From Dysgonomonas mossii (GTDB lineage Bacteria > Bacteroidota > Bacteroidia > Bacteroidales > Dysgonomonadaceae): a DNA stretch of 64,000 nucleotides. The notes beneath the pieces were generated by a model that was not told the origin of the DNA, did no database searches, and saw only the letters and a list, made by a program, of their open reading frames with translations. Position 1 is the first letter of the stretch; every line of letters starts with the position of its first letter. A program made the translations under genes and the position numbers. Location of the stretch: positions 124,001-188,000 of the forward strand of contig NZ_SPPK01000003.1 of NCBI RefSeq assembly GCF_004569505.1, written 5' to 3'. Of this stretch, positions 41,284 to 52,205 are shown piece by piece.

Positions 41284-44200
41284 ATGGAGGAAATAGACCA
41301 GAATACTCATATAAAGGAAGAATTACCGAAGAAGAAAAGCTTGATAAAGAAGTTTTTTAAAATTCTGATGTATATAGTTCTATCGCTGATAGGACTTAAT
41401 ATTCTTCTTTATGTACTTCTTTCTATTCCTTTTGTTCAGCAGAAAGTTGCTAACTATGCGGTAGATATTCTAAAAAATACACTCAAAACAGAAGTTTCCA
41501 TCGATGAAGTTCGCCTTAGCCTGTTCAATCATGCAACCCTAAATGGCATATATATAGAAGATCAGGCAAAAGACACATTGCTCTATGCCAAACACTTGGA
41601 TGTAAAGCTAAGTCCGTGGCAATTAATTAAGAGCAATACACTAGCCATTACAAGTATAAGCCTCGATGATTTTCTTATCAACGTTAATAAAAAGGATAGT
41701 GTTAGCGATTTCAATTTTCAGTTTATTATAGATGCTTTTTCGGGAGATACGGTTAAGGCAGATACAACAAAAAGTACACTGAAGATTGTCATCACGGATG
41801 TTGATATAAAAAATGGCAGGCTGAATTATGATGTTCTTTCCGACTCGGTAACGCCCCACCTATTCAATGCTTCTCATATCTCATTATACGATCTGAATAT
41901 TAATCTCGATCTGAATTCTATTGACCCTGATAGATTGGATATTGCATTAAATAATCTTTCGGCGAAAGAAATGACCGGTCTTGAAATTAAAACGCTGGAG
42001 GGACAGCTCTATTCGGATAAATCGCAACTTTGGGTAGATAATTTATCTTTAAACCTACCTAATTCGCATCTCAGAGCCGATAAAGTGAGGTATAACTTAT
42101 CCACGTCCGAATTTGAAGTTCAAACAGAGAGTGCTGAGATATCTCCGATTGACTTATTGTCTTTTCTTCCTCAGTTGAAGTTTCTAAAGAATAATATTAT
42201 TCTCTCTACGACTATTAAAGGAACATTACCTGCCGTAAATGTTGAAAATATAAATATTGCTTATGGCAATGATGCATTATTAGAAGCAAAGGCTTCAATC
42301 TCAAATTATGAGAGATATGGAAGTGCCGATATTTTCCTTTCGATCGATAAATTCAAGGCTTCTACCTCGGCTGTCACTTCTTTTGCGAGAGTTGGAGATT
42401 CTACTTTTATAGCTCCTGACATATTCAGGGAGCTTGGAGATCTTTACCTGAAAGGAAATGTAAAGGGACAATTGAGCAAGTTTAAGCTAGATGCTGAGGC
42501 TTGGTGTCGTCAGGGAGCTATCACGGCGAAGGCAAGCGGAGGAGCAGATAGTATATTTTCACGCTTCAATGTTGCTGCAACATTAAATACCCAGAACTTC
42601 AATCTAGGCAAATTGCTGGGAGATACTTTGGGGTTGAAGCGTTTATCTGCTAAGATAGATGTGAGAGCAAGACAGGCAGAAAAAGGGCCACTGGTAGCAC
42701 AGCTGCAAGGTGAAATTGCATCTATACAGTATGGAAAAGATACTTATCGAAATATTCCTTTCGATGCTTATTATAATGCTTCAGAAATGGGAGCATCGGC
42801 AAATATAAATTCTCCCGTAGGGAAAGTATATGCAAAGGCAAGTATGACCCAAGCACGAGTGCCCGACATTAATCTGAGACTGAAAGTAGACACCCTGCAT
42901 ATCGATCGCTTCTATAAAGATGAAAACTGGGTTAATCCACGTTTATCCCTTGTGCTGGAAGGAAGTATGAAAGGGTTGGATATAGATCAGATGGAGGGAA
43001 AAGCTGTAATTGACAGTCTTAATCTGTACGATGCTAATTTTAATTTCAAGCCTGGAAAGTTTACATTGGAAATGGGTAAAAGGACAGAGAATGATAAATT
43101 TATAAAACTGACATCTTCTCTTCTTACCGCTAATATTGATGGACAATATAAATTCACGTCTCTTTCGGACGAGTTTTCTGAATTGATGAATAAGTACCTT
43201 CCGGCAGTTTTCCCAAAAGTAAGAAGGGTAAAAAAAGATCAGAATAATTTCACTTTCAATCTAACGGCGAATAACACCGAAGAACTGGGTCGGATATTAT
43301 CACTGCCTGTTGATGTTATTGAACCTGCAAGCATAAGCGGGAGGATAAATACAATAGATAATGTAATCACCGCCAAAGGAAATATTCCATATGTCAAATT
43401 TGGAGAATATGATATAAAAAGTACGACCATTGATGTAATTAATCTTGACTCTGCTTTTAATATTTCCGCCGGAAGTGACATTCTTATGCAAAAAGGTATG
43501 TATTCATTGGCCTTAAATGTCAGGGGGGCAAATAATGTAATGCGTTCTGTGGTCAATGTAATGAGTGATAAAACGAATATAGATATTGGCGGGAAAGTAG
43601 ATGTATTAGCACAGTTTAGCAGAGATGACAAGAATGAATTACTCTCTTATCTGAAGGTCAGCCCGTCTGATATAATGATAGATAAGCTGGCTCTAAATCT
43701 ACTTCCGGCAGAAGTCTGGAATAAAGGAGAGCGTACCGAAGTTCACAATTTGGGAATAGGTGTCAACAAGAAAAAATACATCGGATTGAACGGAGTTATT
43801 TCCAAAGAAGTAGGGGATAGCTTGAATATTGATTTCAACCATGCTGAGATAGGGGAATTGTTAGAAGCATTTGACATAAAAAATATCCGAGGATGTATAC
43901 ATGGAAATGTACTGATGACAAAAATGCTTGATCAACCTGAACTCTATACACGTAATCTGGAAATAGGAGATATTGTAATATTCGCAGATACCTTGGGAAC
44001 AATGACTGTAGATAGCCATTGGAGTGATAGCTACGGAGGGGTAAGGTTAGATGCTATATTGGCAAAAGGAGATAAAACTTTTGCCGAGGTAGATGGTACA
44101 GTATATACCAATCAGGATTCTCTCGATTTGCAAGTCAGAATGCAGCAAATGCCACTCAGATGGATGCAGCCATTTGTTGCCGATATGCTAAACAAGATAG

Positions 44201-45825
44201 ATGGAAGTATCAGCACCAATCTGATGATAGAAGGATCGACTAAAGCTCCTAAAGTTCGGGGATTTCTCGGGTTTAACGATACTCAGATAGGAGTGGATTA
44301 TACGAATGTAGTTTATACCATATCCGATACTATACGTGTTAGTCCCGATAAGATAGGGTTTGATAATCTTACCTTAAAAGATAGTCGAGGAAATACGGCT
44401 AATGTAAATGCTACGTTAACTCACAAGAATTTTGGAGATATGAAGTATCAGCTTGATATGCGGATGGATAAGCTGATGGTACTAGATACCGAGCATCGCA
44501 CAGACAGCTTGTTTTATGGGCGGGTTTTTGCATCCGGGCAGGTGAAAATAACTGGTGATGAAAAGAATATAAATTTGGATATGCAGATAAAGAATGATAA
44601 AAATTCAACTCTGAATATTCTATTGCCTCAGCGATCAGAAGCTTCTGATTACAAGAGTATTGTTTATATAAATGTTCCCGAAGAAAGATTGAAAAACACG
44701 ATTGGTAATATCGTGAAAGACGCCCCTCTTCCTATTAAGTTGAGAGTCAGGCTCGATGTGACGCCGGATATTAATCTGGGGATAGTTATTGATCCGCTTA
44801 CAGGAGATCAAATGCATGCCAAAGGAGCAGGACGAATAGATTTTACATATGATATGCAGAGTGAAAATATGTTTGCGTATGGAGACTATACACTGAGTGA
44901 CGGCTCTGTTCGGCTAAATCTGCAAGGAATAAAAAAGCTTGACTTTAAGATACAGGATGGTAGTAAGCTCAACTTTACAGGAGATCCTTTGAAGACGAAG
45001 TTTAATATAACCGCTTATCGGAGAGTAAGAGCCAACTTGAATACTTTGGACAATAGCTTTGCCCTTAATGGAAGCACAACCAAGGTAGATGTTGATTGTA
45101 TTCTTAAAATAACGGGCAATATAGATAAGATGGATGTGTCTTATAATATTAGCCTTCCGGGTGCTGATGACGACACAAGACAGAGGATAAACAGCTTGAT
45201 TAGTACCGATGAGCAAAGGGTGCGACAGTTTGCGTCCTTAGTTGCCACGGGATCATTCTATTCAAGTATGGGAAATAGTGGTGTTAACTTCACAAATAGC
45301 TTGTGGTCGTCACTTGCTTCCAGTACCCTTTCGGCAGGATTGACGGCATTGGTGGGTAACATGCTGGGCGATAAGTGGCAAATAGGGGCCAATGTAGAAT
45401 CTGATGACGGCTCATTATCGAATATGGACATGAGTGTGAATCTTTCTCGTAAATTCTTGGACGATAGATTGACCTTTAATACAAACTTGGGAATGCGTAC
45501 AGATCATGCAACATCTGCTGACAATTCTTTTATTGGCGACTTTGATTTAGAATATCAATTAAGCTCTTTGTGGACTCTCAAGGCGTATAGCCATATGAAT
45601 AATCAGTTTTATCGTCAAGCACCTACTACGCAAGGGGTAGGGATAGAGTACAGTAAAGAGGCTGCAACATTGAAGCGCTTGTTCCAATCTTTCAAGCCGA
45701 GAAGGCGTAGGGTACAGCAGCAACAGATAGAAAATGGAGCCGCACAAACACCATTGCCCAGCGATTCGACACAGGTAAAAGTAGAACAGCAACCTATTAT
45801 AAATGAACAAAAAAAGAAACAGTAA
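41284..45825 (+). CDS. tamB: TamB-like translocation and assembly module protein
   Basis: A 1513-residue envelope protein. One N-terminal membrane anchor lies at about 26-48. A very long beta-rich body of repeating short strands follows, and the C-terminal DUF490/TamB domain ends near 1470. TamB and related AsmA-like proteins bridge inner and outer membranes to move lipids or assist outer-membrane protein insertion. The C-terminal part includes LVGNMLGDKWQIGANVES and NLSRKFLDDRLTFNTNLG, typical of the family end. The last 60 residues are polar and Gln-rich. No TamA/BamA gene is adjacent. It follows the ArsC-like gene by 7 bases, and its stop codon lies inside the terminator stem. Confidence 0.9.
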   Translation: MEEIDQNTHIKEELPKKKSLIKKFFKILMYIVLSLIGLNILLYVLLSIPFVQQKVANYAVDILKNTLKTEVSIDEVRLSLFNHATLNGIYIEDQAKDTLLYAKHLDVKLSPWQLIKSNTLAITSISLDDFLINVNKKDSVSDFNFQFIIDAFSGDTVKADTTKSTLKIVITDVDIKNGRLNYDVLSDSVTPHLFNASHISLYDLNINLDLNSIDPDRLDIALNNLSAKEMTGLEIKTLEGQLYSDKSQLWVDNLSLNLPNSHLRADKVRYNLSTSEFEVQTESAEISPIDLLSFLPQLKFLKNNIILSTTIKGTLPAVNVENINIAYGNDALLEAKASISNYERYGSADIFLSIDKFKASTSAVTSFARVGDSTFIAPDIFRELGDLYLKGNVKGQLSKFKLDAEAWCRQGAITAKASGGADSIFSRFNVAATLNTQNFNLGKLLGDTLGLKRLSAKIDVRARQAEKGPLVAQLQGEIASIQYGKDTYRNIPFDAYYNASEMGASANINSPVGKVYAKASMTQARVPDINLRLKVDTLHIDRFYKDENWVNPRLSLVLEGSMKGLDIDQMEGKAVIDSLNLYDANFNFKPGKFTLEMGKRTENDKFIKLTSSLLTANIDGQYKFTSLSDEFSELMNKYLPAVFPKVRRVKKDQNNFTFNLTANNTEELGRILSLPVDVIEPASISGRINTIDNVITAKGNIPYVKFGEYDIKSTTIDVINLDSAFNISAGSDILMQKGMYSLALNVRGANNVMRSVVNVMSDKTNIDIGGKVDVLAQFSRDDKNELLSYLKVSPSDIMIDKLALNLLPAEVWNKGERTEVHNLGIGVNKKKYIGLNGVISKEVGDSLNIDFNHAEIGELLEAFDIKNIRGCIHGNVLMTKMLDQPELYTRNLEIGDIVIFADTLGTMTVDSHWSDSYGGVRLDAILAKGDKTFAEVDGTVYTNQDSLDLQVRMQQMPLRWMQPFVADMLNKIDGSISTNLMIEGSTKAPKVRGFLGFNDTQIGVDYTNVVYTISDTIRVSPDKIGFDNLTLKDSRGNTANVNATLTHKNFGDMKYQLDMRMDKLMVLDTEHRTDSLFYGRVFASGQVKITGDEKNINLDMQIKNDKNSTLNILLPQRSEASDYKSIVYINVPEERLKNTIGNIVKDAPLPIKLRVRLDVTPDINLGIVIDPLTGDQMHAKGAGRIDFTYDMQSENMFAYGDYTLSDGSVRLNLQGIKKLDFKIQDGSKLNFTGDPLKTKFNITAYRRVRANLNTLDNSFALNGSTTKVDVDCILKITGNIDKMDVSYNISLPGADDDTRQRINSLISTDEQRVRQFASLVATGSFYSSMGNSGVNFTNSLWSSLASSTLSAGLTALVGNMLGDKWQIGANVESDDGSLSNMDMSVNLSRKFLDDRLTFNTNLGMRTDHATSADNSFIGDFDLEYQLSSLWTLKAYSHMNNQFYRQAPTTQGVGIEYSKEAATLKRLFQSFKPRRRRVQQQQIENGAAQTPLPSDSTQVKVEQQPIINEQKKKQ

Positions 45826-45850
45826 ATAAACTATTTACTGTTTCTTTTTT
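45810..45850. terminator. Bidirectional terminator between tamB and uvrA
   Basis: A perfect 19-bp stem (45810-45828 with 45832-45850) and a three-base loop, with A6/T6 outer ends. The tamB stop codon (45823-45825) is part of the left arm. Confidence 0.88.
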
Positions 45851-45867
45851 ATGATATATATGTTTTA

Positions 45868-48660
45868 TTATTGGTTCAATTTTTCTTTCAAGAAGCGACC
45901 TGTATAAGATTCTTTGCATTCAACCACTTGTTCGGGTGTGCCTTCGCAAACAATGTTTCCACCGTCTTTTCCTCCTTCAGGGCCAATATCAATGATATGA
46001 TCGGCATATTTAATTACATCCATGTTGTGTTCTATAATCACTATTGTATGCCCTCTTTTAATCATAGAATCGAAGGCTTTCAGTAATGTTTTTATATCAT
46101 GGAAGTGAAGACCTGTGGTTGGCTCGTCAAAAATAAAGAAAGTCGGTTCCGGCTTCTCATCGGCTAAATGGAACGCAAGCTTTACCCGCTGATTTTCTCC
46201 TCCCGACAGAGAGGAAGAAGACTGACCTAGTTTGACATAACCTAGACCCACGTCTTGTAGCGGTTTCAGGCGTTTCACTATTTTCTTTTCGGTATTGCCT
46301 TTTCCCCCTTCAAAGAATTCGATCGCCTGATCGATTGTCATTTCCAATACCTCATAGATATTTACGCCTCTGTATTGTACATCGAGTATATCCTGTTTAA
46401 ATCTTCGTCCTTTACATACTTCACATTCGAGCATGACATCTGCCATGAATTGCATCTCTACCAGAATCTTGCCTTCACCGGCACACTCTTCGCACCTTCC
46501 CCCCTCTACATTGAAAGAGAAATAAGCGGGAGTAAAATGCATCTGTTTGGCAAGCGGTTGCTCGGCAAAGAGTTTTCGTATTTCATCGTAAGCCTTGATA
46601 TATGTAACCGGATTTGAACGAGACGAACGGCCAATCGGGTTTTGATCGACCATTTCGATTTCTTTTATCAAGTTGAGATCACCTTCCAGTCCATTGTATT
46701 GTACGATTTGGTCTCCTTTTCCTTTATAATGACGCTCTAATGCTGTATAGAGCACATCCGTAACCAGCGATGATTTTCCTGAGCCACTCACCCCTGTTAT
46801 TACGGTCATTACATTCAAAGGAAACTTTACATTGATATTTTTAAGGTTGTTTTGTCGTGCCCCTTTCACTTCAATGTAATTGTTCCATTTACGGCGAATT
46901 TTCGGAACTTCTATTTTCTCTTCTCCATTCAGATAGCGTACCGTATAGCTGTCGGTATGCTTGCGAAGTCCATCGACATCTCCTTGATATACGACTTCTC
47001 CTCCCAGGCGTCCTGCCTTAGGGCCTATGTCTATTATATAGTCTGCTGCACGTATTATTTCTTCATCATGCTCCACTACTACCACTGTATTGCCGATGGC
47101 TTTTAGTTCTTGCAGGACGTTAATCAACAGGTCTGTATCTCTGGAATGCAAGCCGATACTTGGCTCATCTAATATATATAACGAGCCCACAAGGCTGCTG
47201 CCGAGAGATGTTGCTAAATTGATACGTTGGCTCTCTCCGCCTGACAATGAATTCGAAAGACGGTTCAAGGTAAGATAGCCCAGTCCTACATTAACGAGGT
47301 ACTGAACTCGTACATTTATATCAGTCAATAGGCGTTTGGCAATTGCAGCGTCTGTTTCGTCCAATTCTAAGTTCTGGAAAAACTCTTGTAATTCTGTAAT
47401 AGGCATCAGAACCAAATCAGCGATTGTCTTTCCTGCCACTTTTACATACAGAGCTTGAGGTTTTAGCCGTGCTCCTTTACACGAAGGGCATGTAGTTTTT
47501 CCACGATAGCGAGCCAGCATAACACGATATTGAATCTTGTACTGGTTTTCTTCAACCATCTGAAAAAATGCGTCAATCCCATGTAGTCCTATAGTACCGT
47601 GCCACAATAGGTCTTTTTCTTTATCCGATAGTTCAAAGTAAGGTCTGTGTATGGGAAAATCATAGCGGGCTGCAGATTGGATGAACTCCTTTTTCCATTC
47701 GCTCATTTTTTCACCTTTCCAGCATACGACAGCATCTTCATAAACAGACAAGCCTTTGTTGGGGATAACCAGATCTTCGTCAATACCCATTACTTTTCCA
47801 AATCCTTCGCATACAGGACAAGCACCTACAGGACTGTTGAAGCTAAACATCAGATCGCTGGGTTCTTCAAATTGAATTCCATCAGCTTCGAAATGTTTAG
47901 AAAAATTGAACATTTGGATTTTATCACCCGTATAAAAGCGGACGATACAATCCCCTTCTCCTTCGTAAAAAGCTGTTTCTATGGATTCCGAAAAACGACT
48001 GATATTGGCAGAATCTTTATCACATGTAAGGCGGTCGATCAGAAGAAGCAGATTATCCGGGTTTAATTCTTTCTTTGAGGCTATTAAATCTTCTATCCGC
48101 TCAAATTGACCTGAGATTTCAACTCTGGAGAATCCTTCTTTGAGTAATATCTCCAACTGTTCGGTCAGTGTTCTGTCGTTCCGAAGGATTATCTTAGTCA
48201 ATATGGCTAAACGGGTATCTTCGGGGAAGGAGAGCATCTTTTCTACAATGTCGCTTACCTGATGCTTTTTCACCACTTCGCCTGATACCGGAGATACGGT
48301 CTTTCCGATGCGGGCAAATAGTAATCGCAGGTATTCGTATATTTCTGTAGATGTCCCTACTGTTGAGCGGGGATTGCGTGCACTCACTCGTTGTTCGATG
48401 GCTATCGCAGGTGGAATCCCTTTAATATAGTCACTTTCGGGTTTGTTCATCCTGCCAAGAAACTGACGGGCGTATGACGATAGGCTCTCTACATAACGGC
48501 GTTGTCCCTCCGCATAGAGTGTATCAAATGCCAAAGAAGATTTTCCTGAACCCGAAACACCTGTGATAACAATAAATTTATTTCGAGGGATTTCGACATC
48601 TATATTTTTTAGGTTGTTAACCCTTGCTCCTTTTATGAAAATATTTTTTTCTGCTGCCAT
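45868..48660 (-). CDS. uvrA: Excinuclease ABC subunit A
   Basis: The damage-sensing ATPase of nucleotide excision repair. It has 930 residues from [10 protein letters not shown], with two ABC ATPase halves. Walker A motifs are [10 protein letters not shown] near residue 32 and again near 630, with signature LSGGESQR and LSGGENQR, and zinc-finger CxxC pairs ([16 protein letters not shown]). The longer frame start (48681) would overlap the promoter box, so I chose the ATG at 48660. It is convergent with tamB and shares its terminator. uvrB is 36 kb away on the opposite strand. Confidence 0.98.
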   Translation of the reverse strand: MAAEKNIFIKGARVNNLKNIDVEIPRNKFIVITGVSGSGKSSLAFDTLYAEGQRRYVESLSSYARQFLGRMNKPESDYIKGIPPAIAIEQRVSARNPRSTVGTSTEIYEYLRLLFARIGKTVSPVSGEVVKKHQVSDIVEKMLSFPEDTRLAILTKIILRNDRTLTEQLEILLKEGFSRVEISGQFERIEDLIASKKELNPDNLLLLIDRLTCDKDSANISRFSESIETAFYEGEGDCIVRFYTGDKIQMFNFSKHFEADGIQFEEPSDLMFSFNSPVGACPVCEGFGKVMGIDEDLVIPNKGLSVYEDAVVCWKGEKMSEWKKEFIQSAARYDFPIHRPYFELSDKEKDLLWHGTIGLHGIDAFFQMVEENQYKIQYRVMLARYRGKTTCPSCKGARLKPQALYVKVAGKTIADLVLMPITELQEFFQNLELDETDAAIAKRLLTDINVRVQYLVNVGLGYLTLNRLSNSLSGGESQRINLATSLGSSLVGSLYILDEPSIGLHSRDTDLLINVLQELKAIGNTVVVVEHDEEIIRAADYIIDIGPKAGRLGGEVVYQGDVDGLRKHTDSYTVRYLNGEEKIEVPKIRRKWNNYIEVKGARQNNLKNINVKFPLNVMTVITGVSGSGKSSLVTDVLYTALERHYKGKGDQIVQYNGLEGDLNLIKEIEMVDQNPIGRSSRSNPVTYIKAYDEIRKLFAEQPLAKQMHFTPAYFSFNVEGGRCEECAGEGKILVEMQFMADVMLECEVCKGRRFKQDILDVQYRGVNIYEVLEMTIDQAIEFFEGGKGNTEKKIVKRLKPLQDVGLGYVKLGQSSSSLSGGENQRVKLAFHLADEKPEPTFFIFDEPTTGLHFHDIKTLLKAFDSMIKRGHTIVIIEHNMDVIKYADHIIDIGPEGGKDGGNIVCEGTPEQVVECKESYTGRFLKEKLNQ

Positions 48661-48678
48661 AGTTCTAAAAAATGGATA

Positions 48679-48686
48679 CAAAAATA
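48679..48686 (-). promoter_or_regulatory. uvrA: -7 box for uvrA, decides the start codon
   Basis: TATTTTTG on the minus strand, 19 bases before the ATG at 48660 and overlapping the upstream alternative ATG, which it rules out. Confidence 0.55.
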
Positions 48687-48736
48687 CGAAAAATTAAGCG
48701 CATATTTATACTCATTACAAACTTTGACATAAAAGG

Positions 48737-48769
48737 AAAAAGCCATCCTTTTTTAGAGAATGGCTTTTT
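48737..48769 (-). terminator. Terminator of the small lipoprotein gene
   Basis: A 10-bp stem (48737-48746 with 48760-48769) with an A/T run on both outer ends. It follows the stop of the lipoprotein gene on the minus strand. Confidence 0.7.
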
Positions 48770-48790
48770 ACAATATTGACAAACAGCTTT

Positions 48791-49279
48791 TTATTTTGTT
48801 ATCTTGCTGAATGTATCAACTCGTATGGCTTTCTTGATATCGGCTTTGTCTATTTCCAGTTTTTCCGCAACCTTTTCTTTTACATCTTCCGAAGCAATAA
48901 TATCAGTGTTTTTATAAGATAATGCTTGTAAACTTTGCTCATGCTTCAGTGTTAGGATATTATCTTTCAATGTGTATTTACCTTCTATTTCTACCATTTC
49001 CTTGTTGATAGCTATCTTGGCTTTGAATGTGCTGTCGAGTTTGAATGCATATACATTATTTGCAGCATCATTCATTTCTTTAATCGCAGCTACTACTTTT
49101 TCTTTTATCTCCGGCTTAGTAACCTCTACTTCGGCATCCGTTTTTGTATGTTTCCATGTGCCGGAAATCACAGATACATCATTACCGTTGTCTTTATTGT
49201 CGTCATCGCTACACGACATAGCACCAAAACTAAAAATAGAAGCGCACAAAGCTAATCCTAGAATCTTTCTAAGTTTCAT
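48791..49279 (-). CDS. Small lipocalin-like lipoprotein of unknown function
   Basis: A 162-residue lipoprotein. The signal ends at the lipobox MSCS (Cys23) and is followed by an acidic SDDDNKDNGND stretch, the surface-export-like signal often seen in Bacteroidota lipoproteins. The mature part has the pattern of a short lipocalin-like barrel (VISGTWKHTKTDAEVEV, FKAKIAINKEMVEIEGKYTLKDNILTL), with helical charged inserts. I do not recognise a precise family. It is monocistronic, ending in its own terminator. Confidence 0.8.
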   Translation of the reverse strand: MKLRKILGLALCASIFSFGAMSCSDDDNKDNGNDVSVISGTWKHTKTDAEVEVTKPEIKEKVVAAIKEMNDAANNVYAFKLDSTFKAKIAINKEMVEIEGKYTLKDNILTLKHEQSLQALSYKNTDIIASEDVKEKVAEKLEIDKADIKKAIRVDTFSKITK

Positions 49280-49483
49280 AATTTATTTCTTTATAATTAA
49301 CAAATAATTTTTTACTCAAAGAGTGATATCAACCTCTAAAAAGAAACCTCCGGATTTGTTTCTTTTAAAAAGATGATCGGGACACGCTTTTCGTTGCATA
49401 AGCGAATCCTTATAAAACTTAAAAAAGGTTTAGGTTATGGAAATAATGGGTGTAGCGTATTTATTATAAGCTAATTGCGAAAA

Positions 49484-50074
49484 TTACTTAGGGTCATCTT
49501 TTTTCTTAAGTAATTCGTCTCGGAGCAAGGATGCCAGTTCGTAGTCTTCTCCGTCAATAGCATCTTTAAGAAGGCTCTCCAATTCTTCTTCGTTTAATAA
49601 GGAATAATCCAGTGCCAAATTATCTTTTTCGTTTTCCGACGCATTATCTTCCGACGTATTGTCATCAAATACAACCGCCTGTTCTTGCATAATAATTTCG
49701 GAGGTATATACCGGTGATTTGGTTCTTAAGGCAATTGCTATTGCGTCCGATGTTCGTGATTCTATTTCTATTATTTCTGTTCCCTGGCGCAGTATCATTT
49801 TAGAGAAAAATACACCATCTTCATATTTGTAAATATTCACCTCGAGCAGTAGAATACCAAGCTGTGCCAATAAAGTCTGAAAGAGATCATGTGTTAATGG
49901 ACGAGGAGGGATTGACCCCTGTAGTTTGAAAGCGATAGATTGGGCTTCAGGTGTTCCTATAACGATCATTAAGCGGCGTAACCCATCTTCTTCAGCCAAT
50001 ACTAGTCCATACGTTCCGGATTGAGACTGGTTGAAAGAAAAGCCAAGCACAGATAGTTTTATTTTGTTTTCCAT
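49484..50074 (-). CDS. Bifunctional nuclease family protein with UVR domain
   Basis: A 196-residue cytoplasmic protein of the DUF151 bifunctional nuclease family. The core (about 1-135) carries LVLAEEDGLRRLMIVIGTPEAQSIAFKL and the SRTSDAIAIALRTKSPVYTSEIIM block. The C-terminal segment (LNEEELESLLKDAIDGEDYELASLLRDEL) is a UvrB/UvrC-interaction-type UVR motif, a common fusion in this phylum. Its function here is not established. A -7 box at 50083-50090 lies 8 bases before the ATG, so the transcript would be nearly leaderless. Confidence 0.93.
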   Translation of the reverse strand: MENKIKLSVLGFSFNQSQSGTYGLVLAEEDGLRRLMIVIGTPEAQSIAFKLQGSIPPRPLTHDLFQTLLAQLGILLLEVNIYKYEDGVFFSKMILRQGTEIIEIESRTSDAIAIALRTKSPVYTSEIIMQEQAVVFDDNTSEDNASENEKDNLALDYSLLNEEELESLLKDAIDGEDYELASLLRDELLKKKDDPK

Positions 50075-50082
50075 TTATATTT

Positions 50083-50090
50083 CAAAATTA
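50083..50090 (-). promoter_or_regulatory. -7 box for the bifunctional nuclease gene
   Basis: TAATTTTG on the minus strand, an exact TAnnTTTG match, only 8 bases before the ATG, suggesting a near-leaderless transcript. Confidence 0.4.
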
Positions 50091-50294
50091 TATATTTATT
50101 TCATTACTTTGATACAAAGCCCCGTTGTTTTAAAACATTTTACTTTCAGAATATCTCTAGATTCTATTTTTTTGAGATTTTCTTATGTTAATAGCAAAAT
50201 TTATTTTATTTTGCATTGATTTTGGTATATAACAAAATAATAAGACAATAACACAAATTAAGAGGTGCCCTATAAACTTATAAACTACACAAGG

Positions 50295-52088
50295 ATGAGA
50301 AGACTATTTCTGATTCTTTTCTTCTTATTAGCAGTATCTACCGTCAATGCTTTTAGCATAGACAGTATATACGTGAAACAATACAACAGAGTGCACTACT
50401 TCTGCTCTGATTCTGTTTTCTATAAATTAGCTCATCATGGATTTATTAAAAGCGTGGATGACTTGTCGGATTATTATGAGGATATATTTAATTATCTTCC
50501 TTTAGACAAACAGCTTAAGGAAATATCAAGGGTAAGGCAAGATGCAAAGAAGTATAATTCATCAGAGTTGGATATAGAAGCAGACTATATGTATGCTTTA
50601 GTTTTACCCGTGGGTGAAAATAATGATATCTCTTACAAAATAGCCAAAATGGAAGAGGTTGTTAAAAAGGCAGAGAGACAAAACAATATGGTAATGAAAA
50701 TTAGGGCGATGGAAGCCATATTTAATATATACTGGAAGTCTTCTTTATATGCTAAAGCCTTTGCCCAAACTTACGTTATAGACGAACAACTAAAAAATAT
50801 CACCGGTGAAGAATATCCCGGAAGAGGGTATGCTTATTATCAAATAGGAAGGGCATATTACTTTTTTCGTAACTATGATAAAGCTATCCCATATCTGCGG
50901 CAAGCTTTAAAGCCTCCAAAATATTATTTCGATCGTTCCAACTTGTTGGCACGAAATGCAATTGGCTCGTATTATAATTTGATTGGAAACATAGATTCGG
51001 CAGAGTATTATTTCAGATCGGCATATTTTAGTGTAGATAATGTAAAGCTGAAGCCGGTTATCGATGCGGTATCGCTTAGTAATATAGGAAAATGTTTGAT
51101 TAGTAGAGGTAAGCCGGATGATGCAATCCCATATCTTCGTGCCGGACTAAACCGGATGCTCATGGATAATGATTATGAGCTGGCTTCTGATGTTAGTTTA
51201 GAATTAGCCAAAAGCTATCTTTTGAAGAATGATTTTAAAAAAACGAAGACCTTAATAGATTCTACTCAGCTATTTATACGAAGAACCGAAAACACAGATC
51301 TTTATCAATCATTGTATCCTCTGATGTGTTGTTATTATTCCAAAGTGGGAAATAAAGAGCTGGCACTTGCTTTTTTTGATTCCACGCTGATGATTAATAA
51401 ATATTTTCAGGATAAGTATAGTAGCCTGATACTTCTAAAGGCTGAACAAGACTTATATGAGACCAAGGCTCGGGTAATGAATGAGGATATGAAAGCCAAG
51501 GAGGATGCTTTTAAATACAAAATATTCTATGGAAGCATAATTATGCTGATTATTTCGGTTGGGTTTATCTTTTCTATCGTATTGTATCATAGAAATAGGA
51601 TGGCATATAGGGCTTTGGTATATAAAAATCAAGAGTGGGCAAGCGAGATGTTGCCTTATGCTTCTTATGAGTCCGCGGATGTATTACAGGAAGACGACAA
51701 ATCAGAAGAAAAAGCAATAGAAGAGGAGCAACCTACACAAGAAGATGTTGCTTTGATGAAAGAAGTACATGAACTAGTTTCGAAAGAAAAGATTTTTAAA
51801 AATGCTGATTTGACTTTAGATTTAATGGCTAAACAAATGAGTATAAATAGAAATTATTTATCGAAAGCAATTAACCAAACTACAGGGAAGAATTTTAATA
51901 CTTATATCAACGAATATAGAGTAAAAGAAGCTATAAAGATTTTATCAAATGAAAAGTCTGATGTCATTTCTATTGATGCTATAGCCTTTGATGTCGGGTT
52001 TAATAACCGCACATCTTTTTATCAATCCTTTAAGAAAATAACGGGACTTTCTCCCTCTGACTTTAGAAGTAATAAACCAACTGTATAA
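50295..52088 (+). CDS. Membrane-anchored TPR protein with C-terminal AraC-type helix-turn-helix
   Basis: A 597-residue regulator from the ATG at 50295 (MRRLFLILFF); an upstream GTG would precede the signal sequence. A signal peptide (about 1-19) leads a periplasmic domain with tetratricopeptide repeats (about 170-380, e.g. YYQIGRAYYFFRNYDKAIPYLRQAL). A membrane helix lies at about 410-432, then an acidic linker, then an AraC-family DNA-binding domain (about 500-595, with MAKQMSINRNYLSKAINQ and IAFDVGFNNRTSFYQSFKKITG). Such proteins sense signals across the membrane without a kinase. It is convergent with the GH3 end of the glucan locus and is the nearest regulator to it. Confidence 0.92.
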   Translation: MRRLFLILFFLLAVSTVNAFSIDSIYVKQYNRVHYFCSDSVFYKLAHHGFIKSVDDLSDYYEDIFNYLPLDKQLKEISRVRQDAKKYNSSELDIEADYMYALVLPVGENNDISYKIAKMEEVVKKAERQNNMVMKIRAMEAIFNIYWKSSLYAKAFAQTYVIDEQLKNITGEEYPGRGYAYYQIGRAYYFFRNYDKAIPYLRQALKPPKYYFDRSNLLARNAIGSYYNLIGNIDSAEYYFRSAYFSVDNVKLKPVIDAVSLSNIGKCLISRGKPDDAIPYLRAGLNRMLMDNDYELASDVSLELAKSYLLKNDFKKTKTLIDSTQLFIRRTENTDLYQSLYPLMCCYYSKVGNKELALAFFDSTLMINKYFQDKYSSLILLKAEQDLYETKARVMNEDMKAKEDAFKYKIFYGSIIMLIISVGFIFSIVLYHRNRMAYRALVYKNQEWASEMLPYASYESADVLQEDDKSEEKAIEEEQPTQEDVALMKEVHELVSKEKIFKNADLTLDLMAKQMSINRNYLSKAINQTTGKNFNTYINEYRVKEAIKILSNEKSDVISIDAIAFDVGFNNRTSFYQSFKKITGLSPSDFRSNKPTV

Positions 52089-52205
52089 ACTTCTAAAGGT
52101 CTGTCTAATAATCTTATATTTGATTGTAAGTTGTTGTTTGTTATGTGTTTATATATCTTGTGGTAAGGAATTATAAATATTAACCAATGTGTTGAATTTA
52201 TCACT

